Shown in pieces: positions 1 through 6,699 of a stretch of 16,461 nt of DNA. The DNA comes from Pseudomonadota bacterium. Its GTDB lineage: Bacteria; Pseudomonadota; Alphaproteobacteria; Rhizobiales; Devosiaceae. The position numbers and the translations under genes are program-made. Below the pieces are notes generated by a model. That model saw nothing but the letters and a program-made list of their open reading frames with translations, did not search any database and was not told where the DNA came from. Numbering within the stretch: position 1 is the stretch's first letter; each line of letters opens with the position of its first letter. Location: NCBI GenBank assembly GCA_023415605.1, contig JAEZKB010000353.1:1-16461 (forward strand), written 5' to 3'.

Positions 1-21
1 TACACGGCATGATCAGTGGGC

Positions 22-192
22 ATGTTGAGGGGACTGGAAAGGGTCGGCGTGCTGCCGTCTGCCGACGACGTCATTTACGAGATGACGCATCCGACGAAGC
101 CCGATCGGCGTCCCAGCGACGCTCGCAAGTTCACGGATCTTCCAGAAGGTCACGATGAGCCTGCTGACATCGGCAGTAGTTGGACGTCATGA
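22..192 (+). CDS. small unrecognised ORF (57 codons including stop)
   Basis: An open frame begins at ATG 22 (or GTG 16) after an in-frame TGA at 10-12 and ends at TGA 190-192, encoding about 56 residues rich in charged residues and proline. Among the three plus frames here it has the most protein-like composition. I recognise no family and see no clear ribosome binding site, so it may be a fragment of an eroded gene or not a gene at all. Confidence 0.2.
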   Translation: MLRGLERVGVLPSADDVIYEMTHPTKPDRRPSDARKFTDLPEGHDEPADIGSSWTS

Positions 193-223
193 CGCTGATC
201 GACATGAGGATCAGTAAGGCGTC
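191..223. repeat. imperfect inverted repeat (hairpin)
   Basis: CTGATC (195-200) pairs with GATCAG (209-214) around an 8-base loop. GACGC (191-195) can pair with GCGTC (219-223) after a small bulge. It lies between the small ORF and the secreted-protein pseudogene. There is no T tract, so it is a weak terminator or operator candidate at most. Apart from this I see nothing convincing in 193-383. Confidence 0.25.
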
Positions 224-383
224 GAAACCACAATCGGTCCAATGATCGTGAAGGGGCGCGACCACCCGTCGTTGCAAATAGCCTCAGCTGGCGCAGAAGC
301 AACAGGAGCGACAGAACGGGGAACTTCACACTGCATCGGAACCAGCGTCAGCACGTTCGCACCAGCAACCCTAGGAGGAAAAG

Positions 384-1320
384 ATGCACGATTTGCTGAA
401 GCCACTCGTCGTCGGCGCCCTGTTCGCAATTGTTGCCCCGGCGCAGGCGCAGGAACCAATTTCCGGAAGCTTCGCACTGGCAGGAGCCGAGTCGCATGTG
501 ACCGGGTCGGATGCTCGTCACTGAACCGCCCCTCTGACAGCCGATCTGTCGATCATATTCGCCGACGCTGCCAAAAGTACCCAGATCACCGAATTTGCTG
601 AAGAGCTTACCCAGCAGCTCCACGTACTGGCCGTGGATAGCAGCCTCACCACGCTGGTTCATGAGCACGTAAAGGCTGCTTCTCCGGATGGCGTCTTTGC
701 TACCCAGATGCAGTTTCCGAGGCCAGGTACCTACCACATCTTTGCCGATGCGGTCCCTGAGGGGCTCGGGCAGCAGGTGCTCCGCTTCGACGTCCAGATC
801 GGGGGCGGACAAGCGGAGGTTATGGCGCCCGCCGGGCAGCGATTTGCCGCAGCGGATGAGATCGAGCTGAGGTCGGGCGACTATGAGATACGGTTCGACG
901 CGTCGAAGCTGGCAGCCAACGAGGAATCGATGCTGAAGATCGCCATCCTCGAAGGTGGCGTGGCGGCGGCCGACCTCCATCCCTAACCTAGGCGTCTCGG
1001 CGCACGTTGTCCTTGTAAAGGCTGGCGATCTCTCCTACGTGCACGCGCATCCGATGGACGAGGATCGGACTGAGGGGCATTCCATGCATGGAGGCCATGC
1101 TGATGATGCCATGGCCCATGATGATCACGGTGGTAAGCCGGCCGCAACGGTCGATGAGCCGCAAGATCTTGGGCACGATCATGCAAATACGACCGAGACG
1201 GTATCGCCAATCATGACCTTGTACATGACCCCGCCCGGCGCGGGCGACTACACGCTCTTTCTCGAGTTCATCGGCGGCGGCAATGTTCACACAGTTGTTG
1301 TGCCGCTCGAGCTAGCGTAG
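384..1320 (+). pseudogene. secreted His-rich putative metal-binding protein, broken by an in-frame TGA and a +1 frameshift
   Basis: A strong ribosome site (AGGAGG, 373-378) precedes ATG 384. The start encodes a clear signal peptide: charged n-region, hydrophobic core, then APAQAQ cleavage-like residues near 20-24. The frame meets TGA at 522-524, yet the same frame continues with good protein sequence (residues such as FAEELTQQLHV, HEHV, RPGTYHIFADAVP) to TAA at 984-986. Dropping one A at 985/986 joins it to the next frame, giving HPYLGVSAHVVLV and then a region very rich in His, Met and Asp (about 1050-1180), ending at TAG 1318-1320. The repaired product of about 310 aa resembles periplasmic proteins with repeated His/Met clusters, which suggests copper or other metal binding; I cannot name the family. 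Two separate lesions favour a true pseudogene, though sequencing error is possible. A GTG at 633 could restart translation of the middle part. Confidence 0.72.
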
Positions 1321-1385
1321 TTGCTTCAAACGGAACCCAGAGTGGTGACCTAGCCAAGACTGATATGGTCGGCCGTTAGTCCTGT

Positions 1386-1766
1386 TCAACCTACCAGGAA
1401 TTCGAACTGACCGGGCAGAGCTATGAGGAAGTGTTCGACGACAACGCCTGATCGCGGTCGAGATCCGTCATCGGCGAACTCGGAGACGCCGAACACCAGA
1501 TGGTTGTACTCCAACGGAGCCTCTTCTCCTCGGGGAAGAATTGCCCCGGAATCGGCGTCCCACTCGTACTTGCCCCAGTCCCAGTCCGGTTCGTCGCACT
1601 GCACGACCACGTAGGAGCCACGGCGGAGCTTGGCAGAGGTCGCCGTGTTGGAGAAATCCAGCCCTAACCGAAACGGAACACCTCACGATTCTTGTTGCGT
1701 TTGGCGATCCCGCCGACGACGCCTTCGGCAAGCTCCGCCGAGCAGGTGGCTCGTGTCGATCTTCAT
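1386..1766 (-). pseudogene. unrecognised protein gene broken by frameshifts
   Basis: On the minus strand an ATG at 1766 is preceded by AAGGA, 76 bases beyond the end of gdhA. The first codons (MKIDTSHLL) soon shift into a frame reading AELAEGVVGGIAKRNKNREV. That frame stops at TAG 1664-1666. Adding one base there gives FRFGLGLDFSNTA, which flows into a long acidic, aromatic-rich stretch (VVVQCDEPDWDWGKYEWD, then LEYNHLVFGVSEFADD) ending at TGA 1386-1388. The pieces read as a single protein of about 125 aa with two indels. I do not recognise the family and suggest no function. It could have been cotranscribed with gdhA. Confidence 0.5.
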
Positions 1767-1841
1767 CGTTGTTTCCTTATGCCGTGATGCGCGGGCGTGG
1801 TCGGAGCGCCGAGGCTGACGCCGCGAAGCCGCTCCTCCCGA

Positions 1842-3191
1842 TCAAACCACTCCGAGCGCTCGCATCGCTTCCGCTACGCGTACGAAGCCGGCAATGTTGG
1901 CACCCAGGACATAATCGCTTGGCGAGCCGTAGTCCTCTGCCGTATCGGCGCAGGCATCGTGGATGTTGCGCATGATTTCTGCGAGGCGCTGTTCGGTCTC
2001 GGCGAAGGTCCAGCTGTCGCGCGAGGCGTTCTGCTGCATCTCCAGGGCCGAGGTCGCGACGCCGCCCGCGTTGGCAGCCTTGCCCGGGGCAAACAGCACC
2101 TTGGCGTCCTGAAAGGCTCGAACCGCGTCCGGCGTGGAGGGCATGTTGGCGCCCTCTCCCACTGCCATGACGCCGTTTTTGATAAGTGCCTGAGCGTCCT
2201 TGCCGGTCAACTCGTTCTGGGTCGCTGATGGCATGGCCACCTCGCATGGCACGTCCCATATGCTTCCGCCCTCGATCACGTGCACGCCTGCGCCGCGAAG
2301 CGTCGCGTACGCCCCGATTCGCTCGCGCCGGACTTCCTTGACCTCCTTGAGAAGGTCCAGATCTATCCCCGCCTCATCGACCACGTAGCCGCTTGAATCC
2401 GAACACGCGATCACCTTGCCGCCGAACGAGTGAACCTTTTCGATTGTGTAGATGGCAACGTTGCCCGAGCCCGACACCACAGTGCGCTTCCCATCGAAAC
2501 CGGTACCTTTGCGCTCCAGCATATGTTGCACGAAGAAGGTCGCACCGTAGCCCGTCGCCTCCTTGCGGGCTCGAGAGCCCCCGTAGGCGAGTCCCTTGCC
2601 GGTGAGGACACCCGCCTCGTAGCGGTTGGTGAGGCGCTTGTACTGGCCGAACATGTAGCCGATCTCGCGCCCGCCGACACCAATGTCGCCAGCAGGAACA
2701 TCGGTGTACTCGCCAATGTGGCGTTGCAGCTCCGTCATGAAAGACTGGCAGAACCGCATGATCTCGCCGTCAGAACGGCCCCGTGGATTGAAGTCCGATC
2801 CACCCTTGCCCCCACCGATCGGCAAGCCAGTCAGCGCATTCTTGAACGTCTGCTCGAAACCCAAGAATTTGATGATTCCGAGGTTCACCGAGGGGTGAAA
2901 GCGAATGCCGCCCTTGTAGGGACCGAGCGCCGAATTGAACTGCACGCGAAAGCCCCGGTTGATGTGCACGTGACCTGAGTCGTCGGTCCATGGAACCCGG
3001 AAGATTATCTGCCGCTCCGGCTCGCAGATCCGCTCGAAGAGCGCATCACTGAGATAGTCGGGATGCTTGGCGACGACACGTCCCAAGCTCTCGAAGACCT
3101 CACGGACCGCCTGGTGAAATTCTGGCTCGCCGGCATTGCGCTGCAACACCTGCGTCAGAATGGGTTCGAGCTTCTCGTCAATAATCGTCAC
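1842..3191 (-). CDS. gdhA: NADP-type glutamate dehydrogenase
   Basis: This cytoplasmic enzyme interconverts 2-oxoglutarate plus ammonium and glutamate, normally NADPH-driven in the assimilatory direction. The 449-aa product matches the usual length of the bacterial hexameric GdhA family (about 447-450). Visible motifs are the substrate-binding stretch PYKGGIRFHPSVN (91-103), the catalytic lysine in LPIGGGKGGSDF (K129), the aspartate in PAGDIGVGGREIG (D169), and the Rossmann dinucleotide motif SGSGNVA (240-246). The C-terminal helices typical of the family are complete. ATG 3191 gives a family-like N-terminus. No frame damage is seen, in contrast to the eroded genes on both sides. It stands alone on the minus strand, with the broken 1766-1386 gene downstream. 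NADP rather than NAD specificity is inferred from overall similarity to E. coli-type GdhA. Confidence 0.97.
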   Translation of the reverse strand: MTIIDEKLEPILTQVLQRNAGEPEFHQAVREVFESLGRVVAKHPDYLSDALFERICEPERQIIFRVPWTDDSGHVHINRGFRVQFNSALGPYKGGIRFHPSVNLGIIKFLGFEQTFKNALTGLPIGGGKGGSDFNPRGRSDGEIMRFCQSFMTELQRHIGEYTDVPAGDIGVGGREIGYMFGQYKRLTNRYEAGVLTGKGLAYGGSRARKEATGYGATFFVQHMLERKGTGFDGKRTVVSGSGNVAIYTIEKVHSFGGKVIACSDSSGYVVDEAGIDLDLLKEVKEVRRERIGAYATLRGAGVHVIEGGSIWDVPCEVAMPSATQNELTGKDAQALIKNGVMAVGEGANMPSTPDAVRAFQDAKVLFAPGKAANAGGVATSALEMQQNASRDSWTFAETEQRLAEIMRNIHDACADTAEDYGSPSDYVLGANIAGFVRVAEAMRALGVV

Positions 3192-3582
3192 CGATAGTAC
3201 TCACCGTTGTAATTGCCTGGAGCTTCTATCGCGACCGACGAGCTAAATGAATAAGAAAGGGGCCCATAACGTCCGAAGCAAGCGCCGCCCGCCCCCACGC
3301 CGAACTCCGCGTAGCACACGGCTGGCTAGCGGAAGCGACGTCACCAGGCATGGCGGGTAGCCCGGTAGCCGGCCATGGGCCAGGGCGGAACGGATTGGGC
3401 CCGTTCCCAGCCTTGCTAGCCCTCTCGCGTGCGTAAGCTAGACTCTCACTTGCTCTGAACACCGATGCGTTGAGAACCACGCGGCGCGTTAGCGTCACCA
3501 GATTGTCTTGCCGATCATCCCAGCCATTAGGTGAATGGAAAAAGAAGTCGATAGGGCCCCTTGCCCCATACGCCGCTTCTCG
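3192..3582. other. intergenic region upstream of gdhA, with one inverted repeat
   Basis: I see no convincing gene here. A minus-strand frame of about 90 codons (3226-3498) lacks any recognisable motif. The only structure noted is an inverted repeat, GGAACGG (3387-3393) with CCGTTCC (3401-3407) around a 7-base loop. The gdhA promoter must lie here, but I cannot place a convincing -35/-10 pair. Confidence 0.4.
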
Positions 3583-4074
3583 TCATTGCGGTAGACGGCC
3601 ACTGGCGTCCGTCAGTCCTGGCATGGCTGTCAGGTGAGTTTCGGTATCGACGGAATCCTGCGCTGCGATGCCAAGGAGGAATCGCGAAAGATCGGGCTCG
3701 GAGACCAGATCAGCACCTTCCTTGACCATAACCCAGCGCCGGTCACGCTGATGCATTTCATCCCATGTGTTTCACTGGTCGGTAACTTGGAGAGCGTATA
3801 CCCGAGCTCGCCCTCTACGCGCGGTCACTTGACCGCGGTCTTTGACGTACTTGTAGGACCCCACCGGTTCGAACGAAATGATGCCGTCAACGCCGGCTTC
3901 CTCGAGCGCTTCTATTCGCGCTGTGTCGGCATCCGATTTCCCTGACATTCTCCATCCCTTTGGTAGCGTCCAGCGCCTGTTCGTTCTCGAAGTGACGAGG
4001 AGGACTTGAAGGCATCCGGCGGCATCACGCCTCCATGGCAACGCAGCGATCTGCTCAATGGCGGGTTCTGGCAT
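3583..4074 (-). pseudogene. NUDIX hydrolase interrupted by a single in-frame TGA
   Basis: NUDIX enzymes hydrolyse nucleoside diphosphates linked to another group. ATG 4074 (preceded by GAGGA) opens IEQIAALPWRRD, VLLVTSRTNRRWTLPKGW (about residues 20-45) and the NUDIX box region with EALEEAGV. The frame stops at TGA 3772-3774, directly after YALQVTDQ. Without changing frame it resumes with NTWDEMHQRDRRW, the conserved tail of this NUDIX subfamily, and runs to TGA 3583-3585 for a full length of about 163 codons. Homologues as I recall them often have Arg at the interrupted position, consistent with CGA to TGA. The NUDIX box also has Ile (ATA) where a conserved Arg precedes Glu, so the catalytic motif may have decayed as well. 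It lies 120 bases downstream of the minus-strand rnk. The truncated 100-aa product would lack the C-terminal strand and helix and is probably inactive. Confidence 0.78.
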
Positions 4075-4194
4075 GCTTTCCTCAAGCGTTGGAGCGTGGG
4101 CAGGTCCGCCGCGTACGCATCTGCTCACCTGGCACGGACGCCTACTTTTCTGCATCCCGGAATGCGTCGAGCGCGGCGGCCGAGCTCACTGTGA

Positions 4195-4635
4195 TCAAGC
4201 AGCCGCGGGCGGCTCTGGCATTTCACCATGAGGCTGGATGACCCGAAGAGCGGTGAGCACCTGCTTGCGCCCGTCGCGAGTGACCCACGTGATGGATTGT
4301 CCCTCCCGGATACCAATGAGGGCCGCGCCAATGGGAGTCATCACCGACACCATATTCCTCCCGATGTCGGCCTGGGCCGGAAACACCAGCGTTACCTCGC
4401 GCTGCTCGCCGTCGCTGGTGCGGTAGCGCACAGTGGATCCCATCCGAACCACGTCCGGCGGCATTCGCTCCGCTGGAATGACGTTCGCACGCTCGAGCTC
4501 ATAGAGCAGGTCGTCGGCGACGGTCGATGCCATATTGAGGCCGGCGTGCGCGAGGTCGCGCAGCCGCCTGTGATCATCAGTGCACAAGACGATATCCGGG
4601 GACAGGGTGAATTCTTGAAGCGTCGTCGTGGTCAT
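4195..4635 (-). CDS. rnk: Rnk-type nucleoside diphosphate kinase regulator / GreA-C-domain protein
   Basis: The 146-aa product has an Rnk-like N-terminal helical segment (DHRRLRDLAHAGL through ELERANVIP, about 21-54). A GreA/GreB C-terminal-type domain follows (DVVRMGSTVRYRT, VTLVFPAQAD, VSVMTPIGAALIG, about 61-133). Rnk of E. coli affects nucleoside diphosphate kinase levels and, from its Gre-like fold, is thought to contact RNA polymerase. It lacks the long coiled coil and catalytic acidic tip of GreA/GreB, so transcript cleavage is not expected. ATG 4635 has GGAGG upstream at a rather long spacing of about 10 bases. It is divergent from a second family member at 5215 across a 580-base gap, and is followed on the same strand by the broken NUDIX gene. 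Confidence 0.9.
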   Translation of the reverse strand: MTTTTLQEFTLSPDIVLCTDDHRRLRDLAHAGLNMASTVADDLLYELERANVIPAERMPPDVVRMGSTVRYRTSDGEQREVTLVFPAQADIGRNMVSVMTPIGAALIGIREGQSITWVTRDGRKQVLTALRVIQPHGEMPEPPAAA

Positions 4636-4851
4636 GGCGAAAGGTCCTCCCGCGCTGGCGGACTGGATGGAAGAATGTGGTGGAGATGAGCGCGAACAAG
4701 GGTGCCCCAGATCCGGGGCGCCGCACCGGACCTAGGGTCGATAGACTTCCGCGGACAGCGCCCTGCGGACAACCACGCCAATAATGCTGCGAGCGGTTTT
4801 CATGCGACTAACCTAAGACGCTCGGCGATATTGTCAACCTCGGCCACAAGC

Positions 4852-4879
4852 TTGACCTTTTTCCTGGACGGGCTATGTA
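4852..4879 (+). promoter_or_regulatory. candidate sigma-70-type promoter
   Basis: TTGACC (4852-4857), a 16-base spacer, then TATGTA (4874-4879). It points toward the Rnk-family gene at 5215 and would give a leader of roughly 330 bases containing the 4951-4985 hairpin. Prediction from hexamer resemblance only. Confidence 0.35.
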
Positions 4880-4950
4880 CATGGCATGAGCAAGCGCCCG
4901 ACGACATCGCCGTTGCTTGCCTGCCCGGGTCTACCCCAAGCAGGCTTCCA

Positions 4951-4985
4951 GCCCTAAGCCGCCGGACGTCGGCCGAGCTTAGGGC
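4951..4985. repeat. 9-bp perfect inverted repeat with nested inner stem
   Basis: GCCCTAAGC (4951-4959) pairs exactly with GCTTAGGGC (4977-4985). Inside, GCCG (4961-4964) pairs with CGGC (4970-4973) around the loop GACGT. No T tract follows, so it is not a standard terminator on either strand. It sits in the presumed leader of the 5215 gene. Confidence 0.6.
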
Positions 4986-5214
4986 AATCCATACATCGCA
5001 ACCGCTGACGCGCTGAACGCTGGTTCGGCGATGTTCAGCCGCACATGGACGCAACCGCCGCACCATCGCCGGCGGAGCAACAGCTCGGGACGCCAATGCA
5101 CAACAGGAAAGACTGGAAGGATCGGCGCACGCAAGCGCGTGGGTGAGCCCTGGCTGGCTGGGAGTGCCGGTCAGGGGACAAGCAGGCTTTTCATTCAACC
5201 AATGGAGAAGGTCC

Positions 5215-5706
5215 ATGCACGATCACTACCCCACAATCCTTTCTACCCGCGTCCACGATCGCCTGCAGGCCATGATGTGCAGCATGATCGGAGCGCGCAC
5301 GCCGCTTGCCAGCCTTGTCCGACACAAGCTCGGTTCCGCGATCGTCATGCTCGAGGGCGATGTGGGACCGAACGTTGTCGTTCCCGGCAGCCGGGTCCGC
5401 TTTACCATCGATGGCTACCGGACGAAGGAACGGGCATTGACCTGGGAGCCGCATGTTCGCGGCGACAAGCGGAACGTCTCCTTGCTGGTACCTGGAGGAT
5501 TGGCACTGCTCGGTTTGCGTGTGGGGGCGTCAATCTCCTACCGGACGGCCACGCGCCGAAACGAGTTCATCCAGATCGATCACGTGTTTCCGGACTATGG
5601 CGACGGGGTACCGTACGGCGAGCTACCGATGCAACGCGACGACGCTTCGTTCGAGGCCGAGGTCGATCAAGCGGACTTGCCGGAGCACGTGCTCACACTC
5701 GCCTGA
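5215..5706 (+). CDS. GreA/GreB C-domain (Rnk-like) protein, divergent family member
   Basis: ATG 5215 is chosen because GGAGAAGG sits just upstream and the family-like sequence starts here; an upstream frame extension to 5143 reads as non-coding. The 163-aa product has a short N-terminal helical part (RVHDRLQAMM, about 12-21), then a Gre-C-like domain (VVVPGSRVRFTIDGY, NVSLLVPGGLALLGLRVG, about 54-110), and an acidic tail not seen in ordinary Rnk. It shares the VPG/LALLG-type pattern with the other three Rnk-type proteins in the window but is the most diverged. A regulatory role through RNA polymerase binding is inferred from the fold only. Transcription probably ends at the strong hairpin at 5716. 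Confidence 0.75.
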   Translation: MHDHYPTILSTRVHDRLQAMMCSMIGARTPLASLVRHKLGSAIVMLEGDVGPNVVVPGSRVRFTIDGYRTKERALTWEPHVRGDKRNVSLLVPGGLALLGLRVGASISYRTATRRNEFIQIDHVFPDYGDGVPYGELPMQRDDASFEAEVDQADLPEHVLTLA

Positions 5707-5715
5707 GTTTCACTT

Positions 5716-5740
5716 GGAGACGGCTGCGCCGTCTCCCTTT
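5716..5740 (+). terminator. intrinsic terminator after the 5215 gene
   Basis: GGAGACGGC (5716-5724) and GCCGTCTCC (5728-5736) form a perfect 9-bp GC-rich stem with a TGC loop, followed by CTTTCCC. It lies 10 bases after the stop codon. The T tract is short but position and stem strength are convincing. Confidence 0.75.
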
Positions 5741-5798
5741 CCCACTCCAATGCCGTGCGCCCTGAGCGGCCACCGCATGCTGACAAGGACACTTAAGA

Positions 5799-6008
5799 AT
5801 GACATTCAAGTACGGACTCACCATCCCCGCACCCGGCGGTCACAAGATCGAGAGATTCAGGCACTGGTCGAAAACCAATCTACCCGAACTCGATTATCGC
5901 CTACCTCCGCAGACGCCGATCGAGAGCGCGACTCTCACCATCCGGCTGCGCTCGCTCGACGATCGCGCATCCGTACTTCACGCATTGGCGGGCAACCCGT
6001 TGCCGTGA
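5799..6008 (+). CDS. small hypothetical protein, first gene of the Rnk/GNAT set
   Basis: A 69-aa frame from ATG 5799 (AAGGA about 9 bases upstream) to TGA 6006-6008. Codon use looks coding, with mostly G/C third positions, and the start KYGLTIPAPGGHKIERF and the segment IESATLTIRLRSL read as folded-protein sequence. It has no signal peptide or membrane segment. It ends 17 bases before the start of the next Rnk gene, whose ribosome site begins within 6 bases of this stop. The position just after a terminator suggests it heads the transcript that continues through 6699. I do not recognise a family. Confidence 0.55.
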   Translation: MTFKYGLTIPAPGGHKIERFRHWSKTNLPELDYRLPPQTPIESATLTIRLRSLDDRASVLHALAGNPLP

Positions 6009-6025
6009 TGATCAAGGAGGAACGG

Positions 6026-6460
6026 ATGCTGTCGAAGCTCGCCCAGGCGATACGCAACTGGTCGCAACACGATCCGCCCGCCATCAGTTCTCTCCCGCCG
6101 ATCACGCTTGGAGACATGGAGCATCGCCAACTTAACGTGCTCGCCATGGCGGGCCTTAGCCACGACGCGGCTGCTAGTGATCGCCTCTATTGGGAACTGG
6201 ATCGCGCACGCGTCGTGCCGGAAACCGAGATCGGTCCAGGGATTGTTCGCATGGGTTCCTTACTGACCTACCTTACCGATGAGGAGGACAGTCGTACGGT
6301 TCGCCTGGTCTACCCCGATGACGCGACGCAGTGGGACCGTGTCTCGATCCTGAGTCCGCTCGGAACGGCCCTTCTCGGCGTCACTGCCGGGGACATCATT
6401 CCTTGGTTAAGTGGAGATCGCCCCGGGCTCATCAGGGTGTTGTCCGTGTGCGGACCATGA
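6026..6460 (+). CDS. Rnk-type regulator (GreA/GreB C-terminal domain)
   Basis: ATG 6026 follows a near-perfect AAGGAGG at 6014-6020 with 5-base spacing, so I prefer it to the in-frame ATG 6008 that overlaps the previous stop. The 144-aa product has an Rnk N-terminal helical pair (MEHRQLNVLAMAGL through ELDRARVVP, about 31-65). A Gre-C-like domain follows (GIVRMGSLLTYLT, VRLVYPDD, VSILSPLGTALLGVTAGD, about 72-123). It is close in layout to the minus-strand Rnk at 4195-4635. The stop overlaps the start of the next gene (ATGA at 6457-6460), so translation is probably coupled. A function at RNA polymerase or in nucleotide-pool control is inferred from the family. Confidence 0.88.
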   Translation: MLSKLAQAIRNWSQHDPPAISSLPPITLGDMEHRQLNVLAMAGLSHDAAASDRLYWELDRARVVPETEIGPGIVRMGSLLTYLTDEEDSRTVRLVYPDDATQWDRVSILSPLGTALLGVTAGDIIPWLSGDRPGLIRVLSVCGP

Positions 6461-6699
6461 GAACCTTTCGGCTCGTTCCGACTGGATCGGGGTCGCACTG
6501 GGGTCTTGCCCGCAATGGCGGCGAGGTTGTCGTTCGCGCCCGCACCAGTGGAGAGGCAAGGGCCGTCGCCGCTGTCGAAGAGGCTGCCGGGCTCCGCAGT
6601 ATCAGGTCGTCCTTCGATCCGGCTGCGAGCGCCTTCCGCGACCCCAAACTCTATTCCGTTCGCCTTGTGGTCGAACCGAAGAGCCGGAGGCCAAGATGA
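6457..6699 (+). CDS. 80-aa hypothetical protein, translationally coupled to Rnk
   Basis: ATG 6457 overlaps the rnk stop as ATGA. The 80-aa frame ends at TGA 6697-6699, which again overlaps the next start (ATG 6696). It begins MRTFRLVPTGSGSHWGLA, contains a helix-like segment EARAVAAVEEAAGL, and ends in a basic tail after SAFRDPKLYSVRLVVEP. No ribosome site is visible, as expected for coupled translation. The double ATGA arrangement is strong evidence that this is a real gene made in step with Rnk and the GNAT protein. The opening layout (short beta-strands, then a helix) resembles small DUF2188-like proteins, but I would not assign it. Confidence 0.65.
   Translation: MRTFRLVPTGSGSHWGLARNGGEVVVRARTSGEARAVAAVEEAAGLRSIRSSFDPAASAFRDPKLYSVRLVVEPKSRRPR

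Larger units (their letters stand above)
4636..5214. other. long intergenic region between two divergent Rnk-family genes
   Basis: This stretch of 579 bases separates divergent genes. Open frames inside it have no recognisable protein features. It holds a candidate plus-strand promoter (4852-4879), a strong hairpin (4951-4985), and a perfect TTGACA hexamer on the minus strand (complement of 4832-4837). That hexamer could be the -35 of the minus-strand rnk gene, but no good -10 follows at 16-18 bases. Confidence 0.45.

Noticed and set aside
522..524. TGA as a selenocysteine codon in the secreted protein
   Set aside because: No redox motif surrounds it, no obvious insertion element follows, and the gene has a second frameshift lesion, so a nonsense mutation is simpler.
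348..980. Minus-strand frame of 210 codons
   Set aside because: Antisense to the secreted-protein pseudogene, whose signal peptide, ribosome site and conserved segments are on the plus strand.
2430..2978. Long plus-strand frame of 182 codons
   Set aside because: It is the antisense shadow of gdhA, whose minus-strand protein is unmistakable.
3387..3407. GGAAC followed by CGTT as a possible EcfG-type promoter
   Set aside because: The spacing is about 10 bases instead of 16-17; it is better explained as an inverted repeat.
3226..3498. Minus-strand open frame of 90 codons upstream of gdhA
   Set aside because: No motif, no ribosome site, and composition typical of a random frame in GC-rich DNA.
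4702..5016. Plus-strand frame of 104 codons in the Rnk intergenic region, and the opposing 138-codon minus frame
   Set aside because: Neither has a ribosome site or recognisable sequence, and both span the promoter and hairpin.
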